From contig JABMQQ010000047.1 in assembly GCA_013202495.1 (NCBI GenBank), positions 1 through 57,272 of the forward strand: a DNA stretch of 57,272 bases. Direction: 5' to 3'. The DNA is from Fidelibacterota bacterium (GTDB lineage Bacteria > Fidelibacterota > UBA8477 > JABMPR01). Position numbers and translations under genes: made by a program. Shown piece by piece: positions 19,574 through 29,928 of the stretch (position 1 is the stretch's first letter; each line of letters begins with the position of its first letter). Under the pieces are notes generated by a model. The model saw only the letters and a program-made list of their open reading frames with translations. It was not told the DNA's origin and did not search any database.

Positions 19574-22500
19574 ATGCTATCTATGAATAGTCCATTTACC
19601 ACTATTGCTCACACCCCGCCCTTCGGCTTGCTCTTGAAATTTCTACTGATTCTGAGTTTGAGCTCTTCCTTGTGGGCACAAGACATCCAGATCAATGAGT
19701 TCCTTGCCTCAAATGTGAGAGATTTCCCCGAAATGTATGATTTTGGAGACTACAATGACTGGATAGAACTTCATAATCCCAATGAAACCAGTCAGTCGCT
19801 GGATGGCTACTTTTTATCAGACAATTTGAATAACCCATTAAAATGGAGATTTCCCCAGGGGACATCAATCCCATCAAATGGGTATTTACTGGTCTGGGCA
19901 GATGATTTTGATGATGGACCTGGTAATGTGTATACTCGTGAAAGCTGGCCTTACGACGATTTTACCACCCGCCACTATCACACAAATTTCAAACTGAGCA
20001 AATCAGGTGAAGAGGTGGTTTTAGCACAGGCAGACATCTCGTCTACCACTACCCTCATTACCACCGGATCATTCTGGAAATATCTGGATGATGGTTCATA
20101 TCTCGGGTCATCCTGGATTGAGAATAATTACGATGATGCCAGTTGGGCTGAGGGTCAGGCTGAACTGGGTTATGGAGATGGGGATGAAACCACTGTCGTA
20201 AACTATGGTGATGATAGTAATCAGAAGCATATCACAACCTATTTTCGAAAAATCTTTTCTGTATCTGATCCGAACTCTGTGAATGACCTGATCGCCCGCC
20301 TAAAGCGTGATGATGGTGCGGTTGTCTATCTGAATGGAAATGAGGTCATCAGATCGAATATATCAAGTGGAGACATCACCGCCGAAACCGTCGCCAGCAC
20401 CGCAGTGAGTTCTGATGAAGAAGATGCATTTTATGAATATACCATTCCCTCAAATGACCTGGTTGCAGGAGAAAACTGTGTAGCAGTAGAAATCCATCAG
20501 ATAAGTGAAACCAGCTCTGACATTAGCTTTGATTTTGAGCTTGTGGGTATCAACTATTCTGATGCCATCATTATTGACTATGTAGCTTACGACCAGCAAG
20601 TGACCGATGTTTCATTTGGTCGCCCCGCTGGAGAACTAGTTTGGCAATTCTTTGGAGAACCCACTCCTGATCAGCCTAATACAGGAATTCCTAATCAGAG
20701 TTCAGATATGGCGACTGAGGTATTCAGCTCCCTGCCTGGGGGATTTTATGCATCCCAGACAGATGTGGAGATAGTGACCAACTCCAACCTGGCTCAGATT
20801 CGATACACTACAGATGGATCCAGACCTGGAAGCACAAGTTCACTGTTTTCAGGAGCCATCGTCATTGACAGCACCACTATTCTCAAAGCCAGAGCTTTCG
20901 AGACTGGATTTCTGCCTGGTCCCATCATGATTGCGACTTACTTCATTGGTGAAGACAATTCGCTGCCAACTGTCTCGCTCATCGCAGAGCCCCCAACGCT
21001 ATGGGATATCAATATTGGCATTTATGAGAACGAGTACAAACAACGAGAGATTCCCGTCTCCATCCACTATTTCGACAGAGATGCCAGCCCTGGATTCAGT
21101 ATTGATGCTGGTGCGAGATTGGGAGGTCTGAATATTTGGACCAAGCCACAAAAGCCTTTCACCATCTATACACGCAATAGATTTGGAGAGGACTTAATCC
21201 CCTATCAGCTATTTAAAAGCAAGCCCATCACTGACTTTTCCAGGATTGTATTCAGAAATGGCGGTGACGACTGGGAAGAAACGCTTCTACGAGATCCCAT
21301 GACTGGCAGTCTGGTGCAAGGCATGATGGTTTGTGGCTATATGGCCTACCAACCCACTGCTCTTTTTTTGAATGGCGATTATTGGGGTATTTACAATATC
21401 CGCGAAAAGTACAACACCCGCTATTTCTTCGAGAATTTCGGAGTCGATCCCGATAACATCGATCACCTCGAATATGGAGCCACTCAAGCGGGGACACGAT
21501 TACTCACTATTGAAGGTGACCAGCTCACCTACAATGACTTCATCTCTTTTGTACAAAATGGCGATCTTGACCAGGCTGCAGTTTACTCTGAATTGTCAGA
21601 CCGAATGAATATTGATGGGTTTATCGATCATGTCGTCATGACTTTATACTGTGCCAACACCAGTTGGGGCCACAATCGTGAATGGTGGCGTCCCAAAACT
21701 GATGATGGAAAGTGGCAATGGCTCATCGTTGATGTGGATCGTGGTTTTAATCCCTCCAACGTCAACACCAATCTTCTGGACAATCTTCTGGAGGACTATC
21801 TCCTGTTTCAATATCTCATGGGGAGTGACCGGTTTCAAAACCGTTTTCTCCAGCGAGCTGCCGCTCATTTTAATAACACTTTTCAGGCTCAGCGAATCGA
21901 ATTTATTGTAGATAGTCTGAGTAATACTATCCGTGATGAAATGCCTCGTCATATTGACAGATGGGGATCCCAGGGCGGCATTTCATCTATGACATCCTGG
22001 GAAAATGAGTTGGATGCTATCAAGACCTTTGCTCAGAATCGATCGGCAAATCTGTACACTCATTTCAATAACGAATTGGGTCTCGATGGTACGATTGAAA
22101 TCAACACAGCAACCTATCCATCTGAGGGTGGACATATCCTGATAAATGGTGTCCCTCAATTGTCTGAAAATCATACTGGGACATACTTCAAAAATCGTCC
22201 AGTCCATTTTACTGCCATACCTGTACAAGGATGGGAAGTGGTTGGGTGGTCTGGCATGTCAGATTCTGCTCAATTCAGCTATGATGGTTCGGCAGACACC
22301 AGTTTTATCGCGCTTTTCCAACCCAGTTCTGGCACCATTCTCCCCCCGCATATTTCAGCGGACACCACGCTAACAAGTGGACATACCTACTATGTTTCAG
22401 GAAATTTGCATGTTCCAAACGGACTTACTCTGACTATTGAGGCCGGCGTGGAGATTTTTATGCCAACTCAGGGTCATATCATCATTGATGGTCTGCTCAT

Positions 22501-24247
22501 TGTAAATGGAACTGCTAACGCTCCTGTATTGATAGGCTCCAATAATGAGATTGATGATGAGCCATGGGGCGGAATCTCCTTCTCAAGTGAGACAGATACA
22601 TCAAGAATTTCACATCTCTCCCTTTCAGGTGCTTCCAAGGGTGTTGATCCCATCATTCACCGCGGAGCTATTTCTGGATATAATTCCAATCTGATTATCG
22701 ATCATCTTGATATTCGGGATGTGTTATTCCCCGTATTTATACAAGGTGGCTCAATCAAACTGCTCAATAGCTCGTTACGCTGTGACTTCGTATCTGACTA
22801 CATCAATGTTAAACGGGGAGAGGTCCTCATTGACAACTGCAGCTTTTATGGTTCTCAGGCTCCTGACACTGATGGTATCGACCTGGATGGGGTGATGGAA
22901 GGCATAGTGTCCAATAACCGCCTCTATAACTTTTCTGGGGCAAATTCAGACGGGATTGATATTGGCGAACAATCCATTGGCGTGCTTTTAAAGAATAATC
23001 TTATTTATCATTCATCTGATAAGGGAATTTCCATTGGTCAGGAATCCAATGTTCTCATTTTAAATAATTTGATTGTGGGCTGCGAGCGAGGTGTTGCTAT
23101 CAAGGATAACTCTGCGGCTCTTATGGCAAACAACACGTATGTAAATAATGAATATAGCGTGGCCTGCTATGAGAAAAACGTCGGTAATGGTGGTGGCTTT
23201 GCAGCTGAAAGGAACAGCATCTTCGCCAACAGTTTAATTTCTGATCTTTTTATCGATGAAACCTCTGATATTCAGGTTGATTATTGTCTGTCTGAAACTG
23301 AAATGCTAAACGGTCCTGGTAATCAACTCTCCGATCCACTCTTTCTTAATCCTTCGCAGTACAATTTTCAGCTTGATCCAGACTCCCCCTGTATCGATGC
23401 AGGTCATCCAAATGGTCCACTCGATGAGGATGGTAGCCCCCGCGATATTGGGGCATACTATACATATAGCCCTGATCATTATCCTTTCCCCATACCTGGT
23501 CATCTCGTTTCCTTACTGAGGATCAATGAATTTCTTGCCAGTAATGATGCCAGTAACAGTGACGAAGCTGGGGAGTTCGATGACTGGCTTGAATTGTTCA
23601 ATCCAACTGATTCGATGCTGGATCTGACGAATCTTTATTTAACCGACAATCCTGATAATATGACCAAGTGGCAATTCCCTGAGGAATCCTCAATAATTGA
23701 ACCTGGTGGCTATCTCCTGATCTGGTGTGATGAGGATGGTTCACAGGGACCCTTGCATGCGAATTTTAAGCTAAGTGGTTCCGGGGAGTTTATCGGTCTC
23801 GTTGACGCCAACGGATTAACGGTTATTGATTCATTGAGCTTTGGACCTCAGACAACTGATGTTTCATTTGGACGAGTTTTGGATGGAAGCGATATATGGG
23901 ATACCATGACTCCAACACCAGCCAGCACGAATAACGTCCTTGGCACTTTCCCCAGCACCAACATTCCAGATCATTTTGCACTACACCAAAATTTTCCCAA
24001 CCCGTTTAACCCCGATACAGAAATTGACTATGCAATACCCCGGGATGCCCACGTCCGTCTCGTCATCTATGACCTCAGGGGTCGCCTGGTTAGCACCCTG
24101 GTAGATGAATATCAAACTGCCGGGTATAAAAGATCTGAGTGGAACGCGTCAAATGATAAAGGTCGCAACGCTGCTGCGGGGATATATATCTATTCACTCC
24201 AGGTAGAAAATTTTAGGGCGACCAAAAAGTTCGTATTGCTGAAGTGA
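19574..24247 (+). CDS. Giant secreted CotH kinase / lamin-tail / beta-helix protein
   Basis: The chosen start is ATG 19574 (1557 residues) with GGTGA 8 bases upstream; an in-frame TTG at 19481 has no site. A signal peptide ends LWAQ. Domains in order: a lamin-tail domain (INEFLASN to about 190, with an inserted galactose-binding-like sandwich), a chitobiase C-terminal type domain (IRYTTDGSRPG), a CotH kinase-like domain with NGDYWGIYNIREKYN and IVDVDRGFNP, a beta-helix region, a second lamin-tail domain (INEFLASNDASNSDEAG), and a sorting domain (FPNPFNPDTEIDYAIP, ending KKFVLLK). CotH proteins are secreted protein kinases in Bacillus; kinase activity here is inferred from the motifs. It may modify surface proteins. 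Confidence 0.88.
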   Translation: MLSMNSPFTTIAHTPPFGLLLKFLLILSLSSSLWAQDIQINEFLASNVRDFPEMYDFGDYNDWIELHNPNETSQSLDGYFLSDNLNNPLKWRFPQGTSIPSNGYLLVWADDFDDGPGNVYTRESWPYDDFTTRHYHTNFKLSKSGEEVVLAQADISSTTTLITTGSFWKYLDDGSYLGSSWIENNYDDASWAEGQAELGYGDGDETTVVNYGDDSNQKHITTYFRKIFSVSDPNSVNDLIARLKRDDGAVVYLNGNEVIRSNISSGDITAETVASTAVSSDEEDAFYEYTIPSNDLVAGENCVAVEIHQISETSSDISFDFELVGINYSDAIIIDYVAYDQQVTDVSFGRPAGELVWQFFGEPTPDQPNTGIPNQSSDMATEVFSSLPGGFYASQTDVEIVTNSNLAQIRYTTDGSRPGSTSSLFSGAIVIDSTTILKARAFETGFLPGPIMIATYFIGEDNSLPTVSLIAEPPTLWDINIGIYENEYKQREIPVSIHYFDRDASPGFSIDAGARLGGLNIWTKPQKPFTIYTRNRFGEDLIPYQLFKSKPITDFSRIVFRNGGDDWEETLLRDPMTGSLVQGMMVCGYMAYQPTALFLNGDYWGIYNIREKYNTRYFFENFGVDPDNIDHLEYGATQAGTRLLTIEGDQLTYNDFISFVQNGDLDQAAVYSELSDRMNIDGFIDHVVMTLYCANTSWGHNREWWRPKTDDGKWQWLIVDVDRGFNPSNVNTNLLDNLLEDYLLFQYLMGSDRFQNRFLQRAAAHFNNTFQAQRIEFIVDSLSNTIRDEMPRHIDRWGSQGGISSMTSWENELDAIKTFAQNRSANLYTHFNNELGLDGTIEINTATYPSEGGHILINGVPQLSENHTGTYFKNRPVHFTAIPVQGWEVVGWSGMSDSAQFSYDGSADTSFIALFQPSSGTILPPHISADTTLTSGHTYYVSGNLHVPNGLTLTIEAGVEIFMPTQGHIIIDGLLIVNGTANAPVLIGSNNEIDDEPWGGISFSSETDTSRISHLSLSGASKGVDPIIHRGAISGYNSNLIIDHLDIRDVLFPVFIQGGSIKLLNSSLRCDFVSDYINVKRGEVLIDNCSFYGSQAPDTDGIDLDGVMEGIVSNNRLYNFSGANSDGIDIGEQSIGVLLKNNLIYHSSDKGISIGQESNVLILNNLIVGCERGVAIKDNSAALMANNTYVNNEYSVACYEKNVGNGGGFAAERNSIFANSLISDLFIDETSDIQVDYCLSETEMLNGPGNQLSDPLFLNPSQYNFQLDPDSPCIDAGHPNGPLDEDGSPRDIGAYYTYSPDHYPFPIPGHLVSLLRINEFLASNDASNSDEAGEFDDWLELFNPTDSMLDLTNLYLTDNPDNMTKWQFPEESSIIEPGGYLLIWCDEDGSQGPLHANFKLSGSGEFIGLVDANGLTVIDSLSFGPQTTDVSFGRVLDGSDIWDTMTPTPASTNNVLGTFPSTNIPDHFALHQNFPNPFNPDTEIDYAIPRDAHVRLVIYDLRGRLVSTLVDEYQTAGYKRSEWNASNDKGRNAAAGIYIYSLQVENFRATKKFVLLK

Positions 24248-24304
24248 TTACACAGTGAGTTAGATTTAATCTCAATTTGAAATTTGATTACAAAGGGGAA
24301 TAAA

Positions 24305-25663
24305 ATGAGATCCATCAACCCTAGCTCTGGAGAATTCATCAAGGAGTATCTCACCCATTCTAACGATGAGGCTACCGCGATCATCTCTCAAACCCAGGAT
24401 GCATGGAGCAATTGGAAGCAATCTGGATTTCAGGAACGTTCTGCACTCATGCTGCGTGCTGCCGCTATTCTGAGAGAGGATAAAGAAGCGCTGGCACTGC
24501 TCATGAGCCTGGAAATGGGGAAAGTCATTCATGAAGCACGTGCCGAAATCGAAAAGTGCGCCTGGGTCTGTGAATTTTATGCTGAAAAGGCTGAATCCTT
24601 CCTGGCTGATGAGATGGTGGAGACAAATGCTTCAAGAAGCTTTGTAAGCTTTGCGCCCATTGGAATCGTTCTGGCAGTCATGCCCTGGAATTTCCCCTTC
24701 TGGCAGGTCTTCCGCTTTGCCGCACCTGCTTTAATGGCAGGGAATGCTGCCGTTCTCAAGCACGCCTCCAATGTTCCGGGCTGCGCATTGGCCATCGAAG
24801 AAATCTTTTTCAAAGCCGGTTTCCCAGCGAACCTTTTTAGAACTTTGATGATATCCGCCAGTCAAGTCGAGTCGGTGATTATGAATCCCCACATCCGTGC
24901 TGTAACCTTGACTGGTAGCGAAGCAGCAGGGATGCAGGTTGCATCAATTGCGGGCCGGGCATTAAAGAAAACCGTCCTGGAACTGGGTGGCTCAGATCCA
25001 TACATCGTACTTGATGATGCGAATATTGAAAAATGTGTGGAAACAGCAGTCAATGCACGGATGATCAACAATGGTCAGAGCTGTATTGCTGCCAAACGAT
25101 TTATAGTGGTTGAATCACGATTGGAGGAGTTTGAAGCCGGTAAGACTAAGATCATGTCCACCCTCACACCCGGTGACCCTCTCCTCCCTGGTACGCAGGT
25201 AGGACCGCTGGCCCGTGAAGATCTCCGTGACGAATTGCATGATCAGGTTAAAGCAAGTCTGTTTGCTGGCGCCAGACTCCTGCTGGGCGGAAAATCAATC
25301 TCAGGACCCGGTTACTTCTATGAACCTACAGTGGTAAGCGATGTTAGATCGGGTATGAGTCTGTATCACGAAGAAACCTTTGGTCCTGTTTCTGCTATCA
25401 TCCCAGTGAAGGATGCCGATGAAGCAATAGAGGTAGCCAATGACTCCGACTTTGGTCTGGGAGGTTCGCTTTGGACCGATGATTTGGTGCTGGGTGAGCA
25501 GCTAGCCCGACAAATTGAGAGTGGAGCAGTCTTTGTTAACGGGATGACCGTTTCTGATCCTCGACTTCCCTTTGGAGGAATCAAACGCTCTGGATATGGT
25601 CGGGAGCTATCACATTTTGGTATCCGTGAGTTTACCAATATCAAATCGATCTGGATCGCCTAG
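24305..25663 (+). CDS. Aldehyde dehydrogenase, succinate-semialdehyde dehydrogenase-like
   Basis: Starting at ATG 24305, with AAAGGGG 6 bases upstream, the protein has 452 residues, the size of the compact SSADH (Sad/GabD-like) group. It is preferred over a TTG 21 bases earlier. Visible family features are PWNFPFWQ (substrate/cofactor entry), LTGSEAAG (NAD(P) binding), LELGGSDP (general-base Glu), [12 protein letters not shown] (catalytic Cys) and EETFGPV near the end. It should oxidise an aldehyde, plausibly succinate semialdehyde, to the acid with NAD(P)+. It lies 57 bases after the CotH gene with no clear terminator. Substrate assignment is tentative. Confidence 0.87.
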   Translation: MRSINPSSGEFIKEYLTHSNDEATAIISQTQDAWSNWKQSGFQERSALMLRAAAILREDKEALALLMSLEMGKVIHEARAEIEKCAWVCEFYAEKAESFLADEMVETNASRSFVSFAPIGIVLAVMPWNFPFWQVFRFAAPALMAGNAAVLKHASNVPGCALAIEEIFFKAGFPANLFRTLMISASQVESVIMNPHIRAVTLTGSEAAGMQVASIAGRALKKTVLELGGSDPYIVLDDANIEKCVETAVNARMINNGQSCIAAKRFIVVESRLEEFEAGKTKIMSTLTPGDPLLPGTQVGPLAREDLRDELHDQVKASLFAGARLLLGGKSISGPGYFYEPTVVSDVRSGMSLYHEETFGPVSAIIPVKDADEAIEVANDSDFGLGGSLWTDDLVLGEQLARQIESGAVFVNGMTVSDPRLPFGGIKRSGYGRELSHFGIREFTNIKSIWIA

Positions 25664-25807
25664 CACCGTTTTATCGTCATTTTTATATTTTAAGTGTAAT
25701 CAACAACTATCTGTGTATCAGGAATATATAGATATTCACCTCTACATATCGGCAAATTAGTTGAAAAGAACTCATTGACGATTTCAAGCCTCTCGCTGTG
25801 AAAGGTT

Positions 25808-25859
25808 GCGGGTTTATATGAGATTTTCAAACGGTCCTAGAATGAAAATGATTACCCGC
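25808..25859 (+). ncRNA. Possible structured RNA leader upstream of the permease
   Basis: The 372-base gap 25664-26035 contains nested inverted repeats. The outer pair is GCGGGT (25808-25813) with ACCCGC (25854-25859). The inner pair is ATTTTCA (25823-25829) with TGAAAAT (25843-25849). The loop is 13 bases. No U-tract follows, so it is not a simple terminator. No known riboswitch class is recognised. A TTGACA at 25960-25965 could be a -35 element, but its -10 partner is weak. Nothing else definite was seen in this gap. Confidence 0.3.
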
Positions 25860-26035
25860 TTGCTTCGTGAGATTTTAACTATTAAATGTAAGACTTATAT
25901 TGATTCCACTCAATGAAGCGGTACACCCATTTTTGGATATCAAAATTGATAGCTCGGCATTGACATATTGAGAAATTACCATTTCACTTATCGTAAGCTG
26001 CTCGAACCAGATACTTATAACACCAGGAGGTTATA

Positions 26036-27442
26036 ATTTCCACTACTGAGATAACTTCAAAAATCAGAGATTTCGGGGACTCAACCGAATACAAACGCGA
26101 TCTCGGACTCATCGAAGCTGTTTCAATTGTCATCAGCAGAATCATTGGATCAGGAATTTTTAGAACACCTGCACCTATCATGGCTCTGGTTGGCTGTACT
26201 TCCTTATTTGGCCTCGTTTGGGTCTTAGGTGGCGTCGTCACAATATTTGGGGCCGTTGTCTATGCAGAATTAGCTGCCATGATGCCCCGTTCTGGTGGTC
26301 CATATGTATATTTGAAAATGGCCTACCACCCCTTTTGGGCCTTTCTCCGAGGCTGGGCTATGTTTTTTGTCTCAGAGACGGCTTCTATTGCGGCTGTGGC
26401 CCTCATTTTTGGTGAATATCTCAAAGCGCTTTGGATCATTGCCTTTGGGGAGGCTTTTGGGCAGATCGCTCTCTATTTGATTGCTCTCACAACCATCTGG
26501 TTACTCACCATTGTTAATCTATTTGGAGTTTCGCTTAGCGGAAAAATCCAAAACTTTTTTGGCGCCGTCAAGGTGGTGGCAGTGGGTGGCATCATCGGTG
26601 CCAGTTTTACCAGTTGGTCTACCGGTTCATTTTCAAATTTTATGAATCCCCTTCTGCCAGAAGCCTTTAATGGTTCCACATTTCTGGCTGTTGGCGCTGC
26701 ATTACGATACGCTTTCTTTGCATTCAGTGGGTGGGAAGGCGCGACCTACATTGCTGAAGAAGTAAAGAATCCTCGCCGCAATCTCCCCCTCTCACTCTTT
26801 ATCGGAATTGCCGGTGTCATGGTTTTATATATGGGGGCCAATTCAGCTTATTTGTACCAATTGACACCTGCACAAATTGCAGATTCCAAATGGGTAGCTA
26901 CTGAAGCCATGAAAGTTGCCCTGGGAGCCACGGGTGGAATCCTCATTTCAGTGGCGGTGATGTTCAATACCTTTGGCAATGTGAGCACACAGATTCTCTG
27001 TAAGGCTCGCGCCTGGCATGCCATGGCCCGGGATGGCATGTTTTTCAAAAAGTTTGCAGTTCTGAGTAAAAAGCATAAAACTCCAAACAATGCACTCATA
27101 GGGCAAGGTCTCTGGGCGACTGTGCTGTTAACATTTGCCGTCAGTGTGGCCAACTCATATGAATCGATTATTGACTTTTTCTCAGCTACATCAACCGTGT
27201 TTAATCTCATGGTGTTTGCAGCGATTTTTGTTTTACGGAAGAAGTATCCTGATGTTTCAAGACCCTATAAAGCCTGGCTATACCCCTGGAGTTTGATCAT
27301 TGTATTTGTGATTTATGCGACATTTTTTGTGATTACATTGATGACGACTCTGATTCCATCGCTTATTGGTCTTGGTTTAACCAGTCTGGGATCGATTTAC
27401 TATTATTTTTATATCCATAAACCTGGAATCCGGGTGAAGTAA
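26036..27442 (+). CDS. APC-family amino acid permease with apparent ATT start
   Basis: A 468-residue, 12-segment amino-acid transporter of the APC superfamily, closest in style to the LAT group (SLFGLVWVLGGVVTIFG, YAELAAMMPRSGGPYVYL). The first ATG in frame is at 26180, but it lies after the conserved family motif IIGSGIF of membrane segment 1. That motif is coded by open codons 26036-26179, which contain no ATG, GTG or TTG. A perfect AGGAGG at 26025-26030 is 5 bases before ATT 26036. An in-frame TAA at 26018 closes the frame upstream. I therefore place the start at ATT 26036 (ATA 26033 is the alternative). The kinase gene starts 15 bases after the stop. Substrate is not predictable. Confidence 0.85.
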   Translation: MSTTEITSKIRDFGDSTEYKRDLGLIEAVSIVISRIIGSGIFRTPAPIMALVGCTSLFGLVWVLGGVVTIFGAVVYAELAAMMPRSGGPYVYLKMAYHPFWAFLRGWAMFFVSETASIAAVALIFGEYLKALWIIAFGEAFGQIALYLIALTTIWLLTIVNLFGVSLSGKIQNFFGAVKVVAVGGIIGASFTSWSTGSFSNFMNPLLPEAFNGSTFLAVGAALRYAFFAFSGWEGATYIAEEVKNPRRNLPLSLFIGIAGVMVLYMGANSAYLYQLTPAQIADSKWVATEAMKVALGATGGILISVAVMFNTFGNVSTQILCKARAWHAMARDGMFFKKFAVLSKKHKTPNNALIGQGLWATVLLTFAVSVANSYESIIDFFSATSTVFNLMVFAAIFVLRKKYPDVSRPYKAWLYPWSLIIVFVIYATFFVITLMTTLIPSLIGLGLTSLGSIYYYFYIHKPGIRVK

Positions 27443-27457
27443 GGTGAAATATTAAAA

Positions 27458-29812
27458 TTGACTAATAAATCAACACATGTCCATCAACAGCTTGCCACAC
27501 TTCTAAATACGACGCACTCGCTTGGAGTATTTGTAGAACAAGCATTGGCCACATTGCTACAGGGTAAAAAGCTCAGCAATTATTACCTAGCCATACATGA
27601 TATTGAGTCCCATATCTTATCCTTCCCATATACTCACGGTAAGAGTGAGTTTGAACAAGCCTGTGCACTGCACAGTGTGAATTCACCCCTCAAGGTCGTG
27701 ATCCAAAAACAGCAAGCTCTCACAGTAAGAACCGACGAATACCTCAGAAGTTGTGATGATATCTCAAGTATTACTGATCCGCCATCACTTTGGGTCGGTC
27801 TCCCCCTGGTAAAGGGTTCTGATGTGTTTGCAGTGCTTGTTTTTACCGCCTCTAGTGATTCACAGCTTAGCGAATTAGAGACAACCGGCCCATTCCTGGA
27901 ATCAATTCCAGAACTACTCTCTCCCTATCTTGTGACTAAAATCAGAATGGACAGTCTCGAGGAGAGCGAGCAACGGTTTAGAAGATTTGTGGAAACCTCC
28001 ATTGATATAACCTTTCAGGTTAATGGTGATGGAATTATAGACTATGTGAGCTCTAACATCGAAGCCAGATTTGGAATAGATTCTCAAACTCTCATTGGTA
28101 GAAACATCAGCACGATCACCTCAAAGAATCAAGGTCACAAGCTAAAAGAAGGGCTAAGGACCATCTCTGAAGGTAAAACGATTAGAAATCTGACCATCAA
28201 TATCCAGAGAAGCGCAGGTGAGATCATCCCCATGGAGGTGAGTGCCAGACCCATAATAGTGGGTGATAAAATTATTGGCGCCCAGGGTACAGTACGAGAC
28301 ATTACCGAGCGGAATCGGGCTCAGCAAGAGATAGAGCGTCTGGCTTTTTTCCCACTCGCCAATCCCATGCCTGTAGTGGAAGTAGATTTAGATGGTGTTC
28401 CCGGATATATAAATCCAGCTGGGATTCAACTCCTGGACAGGATGGATCTGGATAGGTCTCAGGTTTCTCAAATTCTCCCCAAGACATTTAAAACAGATAT
28501 CACAGCAGCGCGGTCGGATCAGGGTCAAATACCATCACGGGAAGTTTCTCTGGAAGGCATGCATTTGCTCTGGTCAGCCTTTTTCCTCCAAAACCAGAAC
28601 CTTTTACACTACTATGCTACTGATATCACCAACTTAAAAAAAACTGAGATAGAGCTCATCTCAGCCAAGGAACGAGCCTTGAAGAATGAGGAGGTAAAAA
28701 CGCTCTTCCTCGCCAATATGAGTCATGAAATCCGCACGCCTTTAAATTCAATTCTTGGGTTTACTGAGCTTATTGAAGAAGAAGTGAAAGATAAGTTTGA
28801 TGAGCATCTCGAAGCCTATTTTGAAACTATCTATATGAGTGGCAAAAGGCTGTGGCAGACAGTTCATCACATCCTTGATATCTCCCAGATTGAAACTGGT
28901 ACCTTTGAATTAAAAACTGAAAGCATTGATCTGAGTAAAATTGTTAAGGATCTGGGTGCATCCTTTAATTCAGTGGCTAAAGCAAAGGACCTGGAACTCA
29001 AAATCAACGTCCCGGCAATGGATATACATATTATATCAGATGAATATTGTGCGACTCAGGCCATATCCAATCTCATCGACAATGCGATTAAGTACACAAA
29101 TTCAGGGTACATCAGCCTTGATATTGAGGTTGTTGAAGACGCCGTTAAGATCACCATTAAAGACACAGGTATTGGTATGTCCAAGGAATACCAGGACATG
29201 GTGTTCGATGTCTTTTCACAAGAAAGCACAGGTTATACTAAAAACTTTCAAGGTATGGGTCTTGGATTGGCCCTGGCTCACAGATATCTCAGTTTGATCA
29301 ATGGCAATTTGCACTTTGAGAGTGAACAGGATGTCGGCAGCAAGTTTACTATACACTTCCCTGGTAGCGCTGAGCCTGCGAAGACCGATCAGATTGCAGA
29401 ACCATTACAGGCTGAGCCAACTGCCAGACCGCTTGATGCTGCTCTGGATTCAAGGATAAATATTCTGGTGGTTGAGGATGATCCAAATTCTCAAAAATTG
29501 GCCAGTTTCACTCTGAGTAAAGACTATGATCTCCATTTCGCAGAGTCAGTTGCAGATTCCAAGAAAATGCTCGAGGCACATGATGTTCAAATGATACTCC
29601 TGGACCTCTCACTGAGAGGTGACGAAGACGGCCTGGACCTGGCTCGATTCCTACGGGGAGAAGCTAAATGGAATAAGATTCCCATTGTGGCTCTCACTGC
29701 CCATGCCTTTACCTCTGATCGTGATAGATGCATGGAAGCGGGCTGCAGCGATTTCATGACAAAGCCATTCAGACTGGCTGAATTAAAAGAAACAATCCAG
29801 CGTTTGATATAG
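27458..29812 (+). CDS. Hybrid sensor histidine kinase (GAF-PAS-PAS-HisKA-HATPase-REC)
   Basis: This 784-residue cytoplasmic hybrid kinase starts at TTG 27458, with AGGTGA 10 bases upstream. Residues about 1-165 look like a GAF domain, 170-290 a PAS domain (EESEQRFRRFVETS to GTVRDITER) and 292-400 a weaker second PAS. The HisKA box is FLANMSHEIRTPLNS with phospho-acceptor His423. HATPase motifs are the N box NLIDNAIKYTNSG, then DTGIGM and GMGLGLAL. The C-terminal receiver (INILVVEDDPNSQKLA) has its acceptor Asp716 in ILLDLSL and the conserved Lys in TKPF. No membrane segment is visible, so the signal is probably cytosolic. It follows the permease by 15 bases, suggesting co-expression. No separate response regulator gene is adjacent. 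Confidence 0.92.
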   Translation: MTNKSTHVHQQLATLLNTTHSLGVFVEQALATLLQGKKLSNYYLAIHDIESHILSFPYTHGKSEFEQACALHSVNSPLKVVIQKQQALTVRTDEYLRSCDDISSITDPPSLWVGLPLVKGSDVFAVLVFTASSDSQLSELETTGPFLESIPELLSPYLVTKIRMDSLEESEQRFRRFVETSIDITFQVNGDGIIDYVSSNIEARFGIDSQTLIGRNISTITSKNQGHKLKEGLRTISEGKTIRNLTINIQRSAGEIIPMEVSARPIIVGDKIIGAQGTVRDITERNRAQQEIERLAFFPLANPMPVVEVDLDGVPGYINPAGIQLLDRMDLDRSQVSQILPKTFKTDITAARSDQGQIPSREVSLEGMHLLWSAFFLQNQNLLHYYATDITNLKKTEIELISAKERALKNEEVKTLFLANMSHEIRTPLNSILGFTELIEEEVKDKFDEHLEAYFETIYMSGKRLWQTVHHILDISQIETGTFELKTESIDLSKIVKDLGASFNSVAKAKDLELKINVPAMDIHIISDEYCATQAISNLIDNAIKYTNSGYISLDIEVVEDAVKITIKDTGIGMSKEYQDMVFDVFSQESTGYTKNFQGMGLGLALAHRYLSLINGNLHFESEQDVGSKFTIHFPGSAEPAKTDQIAEPLQAEPTARPLDAALDSRINILVVEDDPNSQKLASFTLSKDYDLHFAESVADSKKMLEAHDVQMILLDLSLRGDEDGLDLARFLRGEAKWNKIPIVALTAHAFTSDRDRCMEAGCSDFMTKPFRLAELKETIQRLI

Positions 29813-29928
29813 ACTGGCACAATATGTGAACCATCTCATTATGTGGTATAAAACACAAGGGATGATTTCGCATGATGAGAAAATCCCTCCCTCAAAATAA
29901 TGGAGCAGGGTTATCCTGACTTAGCACT

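Noticed and set aside
24305-25663. SSADH-like enzyme as part of the lysine pathway
   Set aside because: It is on the opposite strand, about 8 kb away, and belongs to a different ALDH group from the ALDH7 enzyme in the operon.
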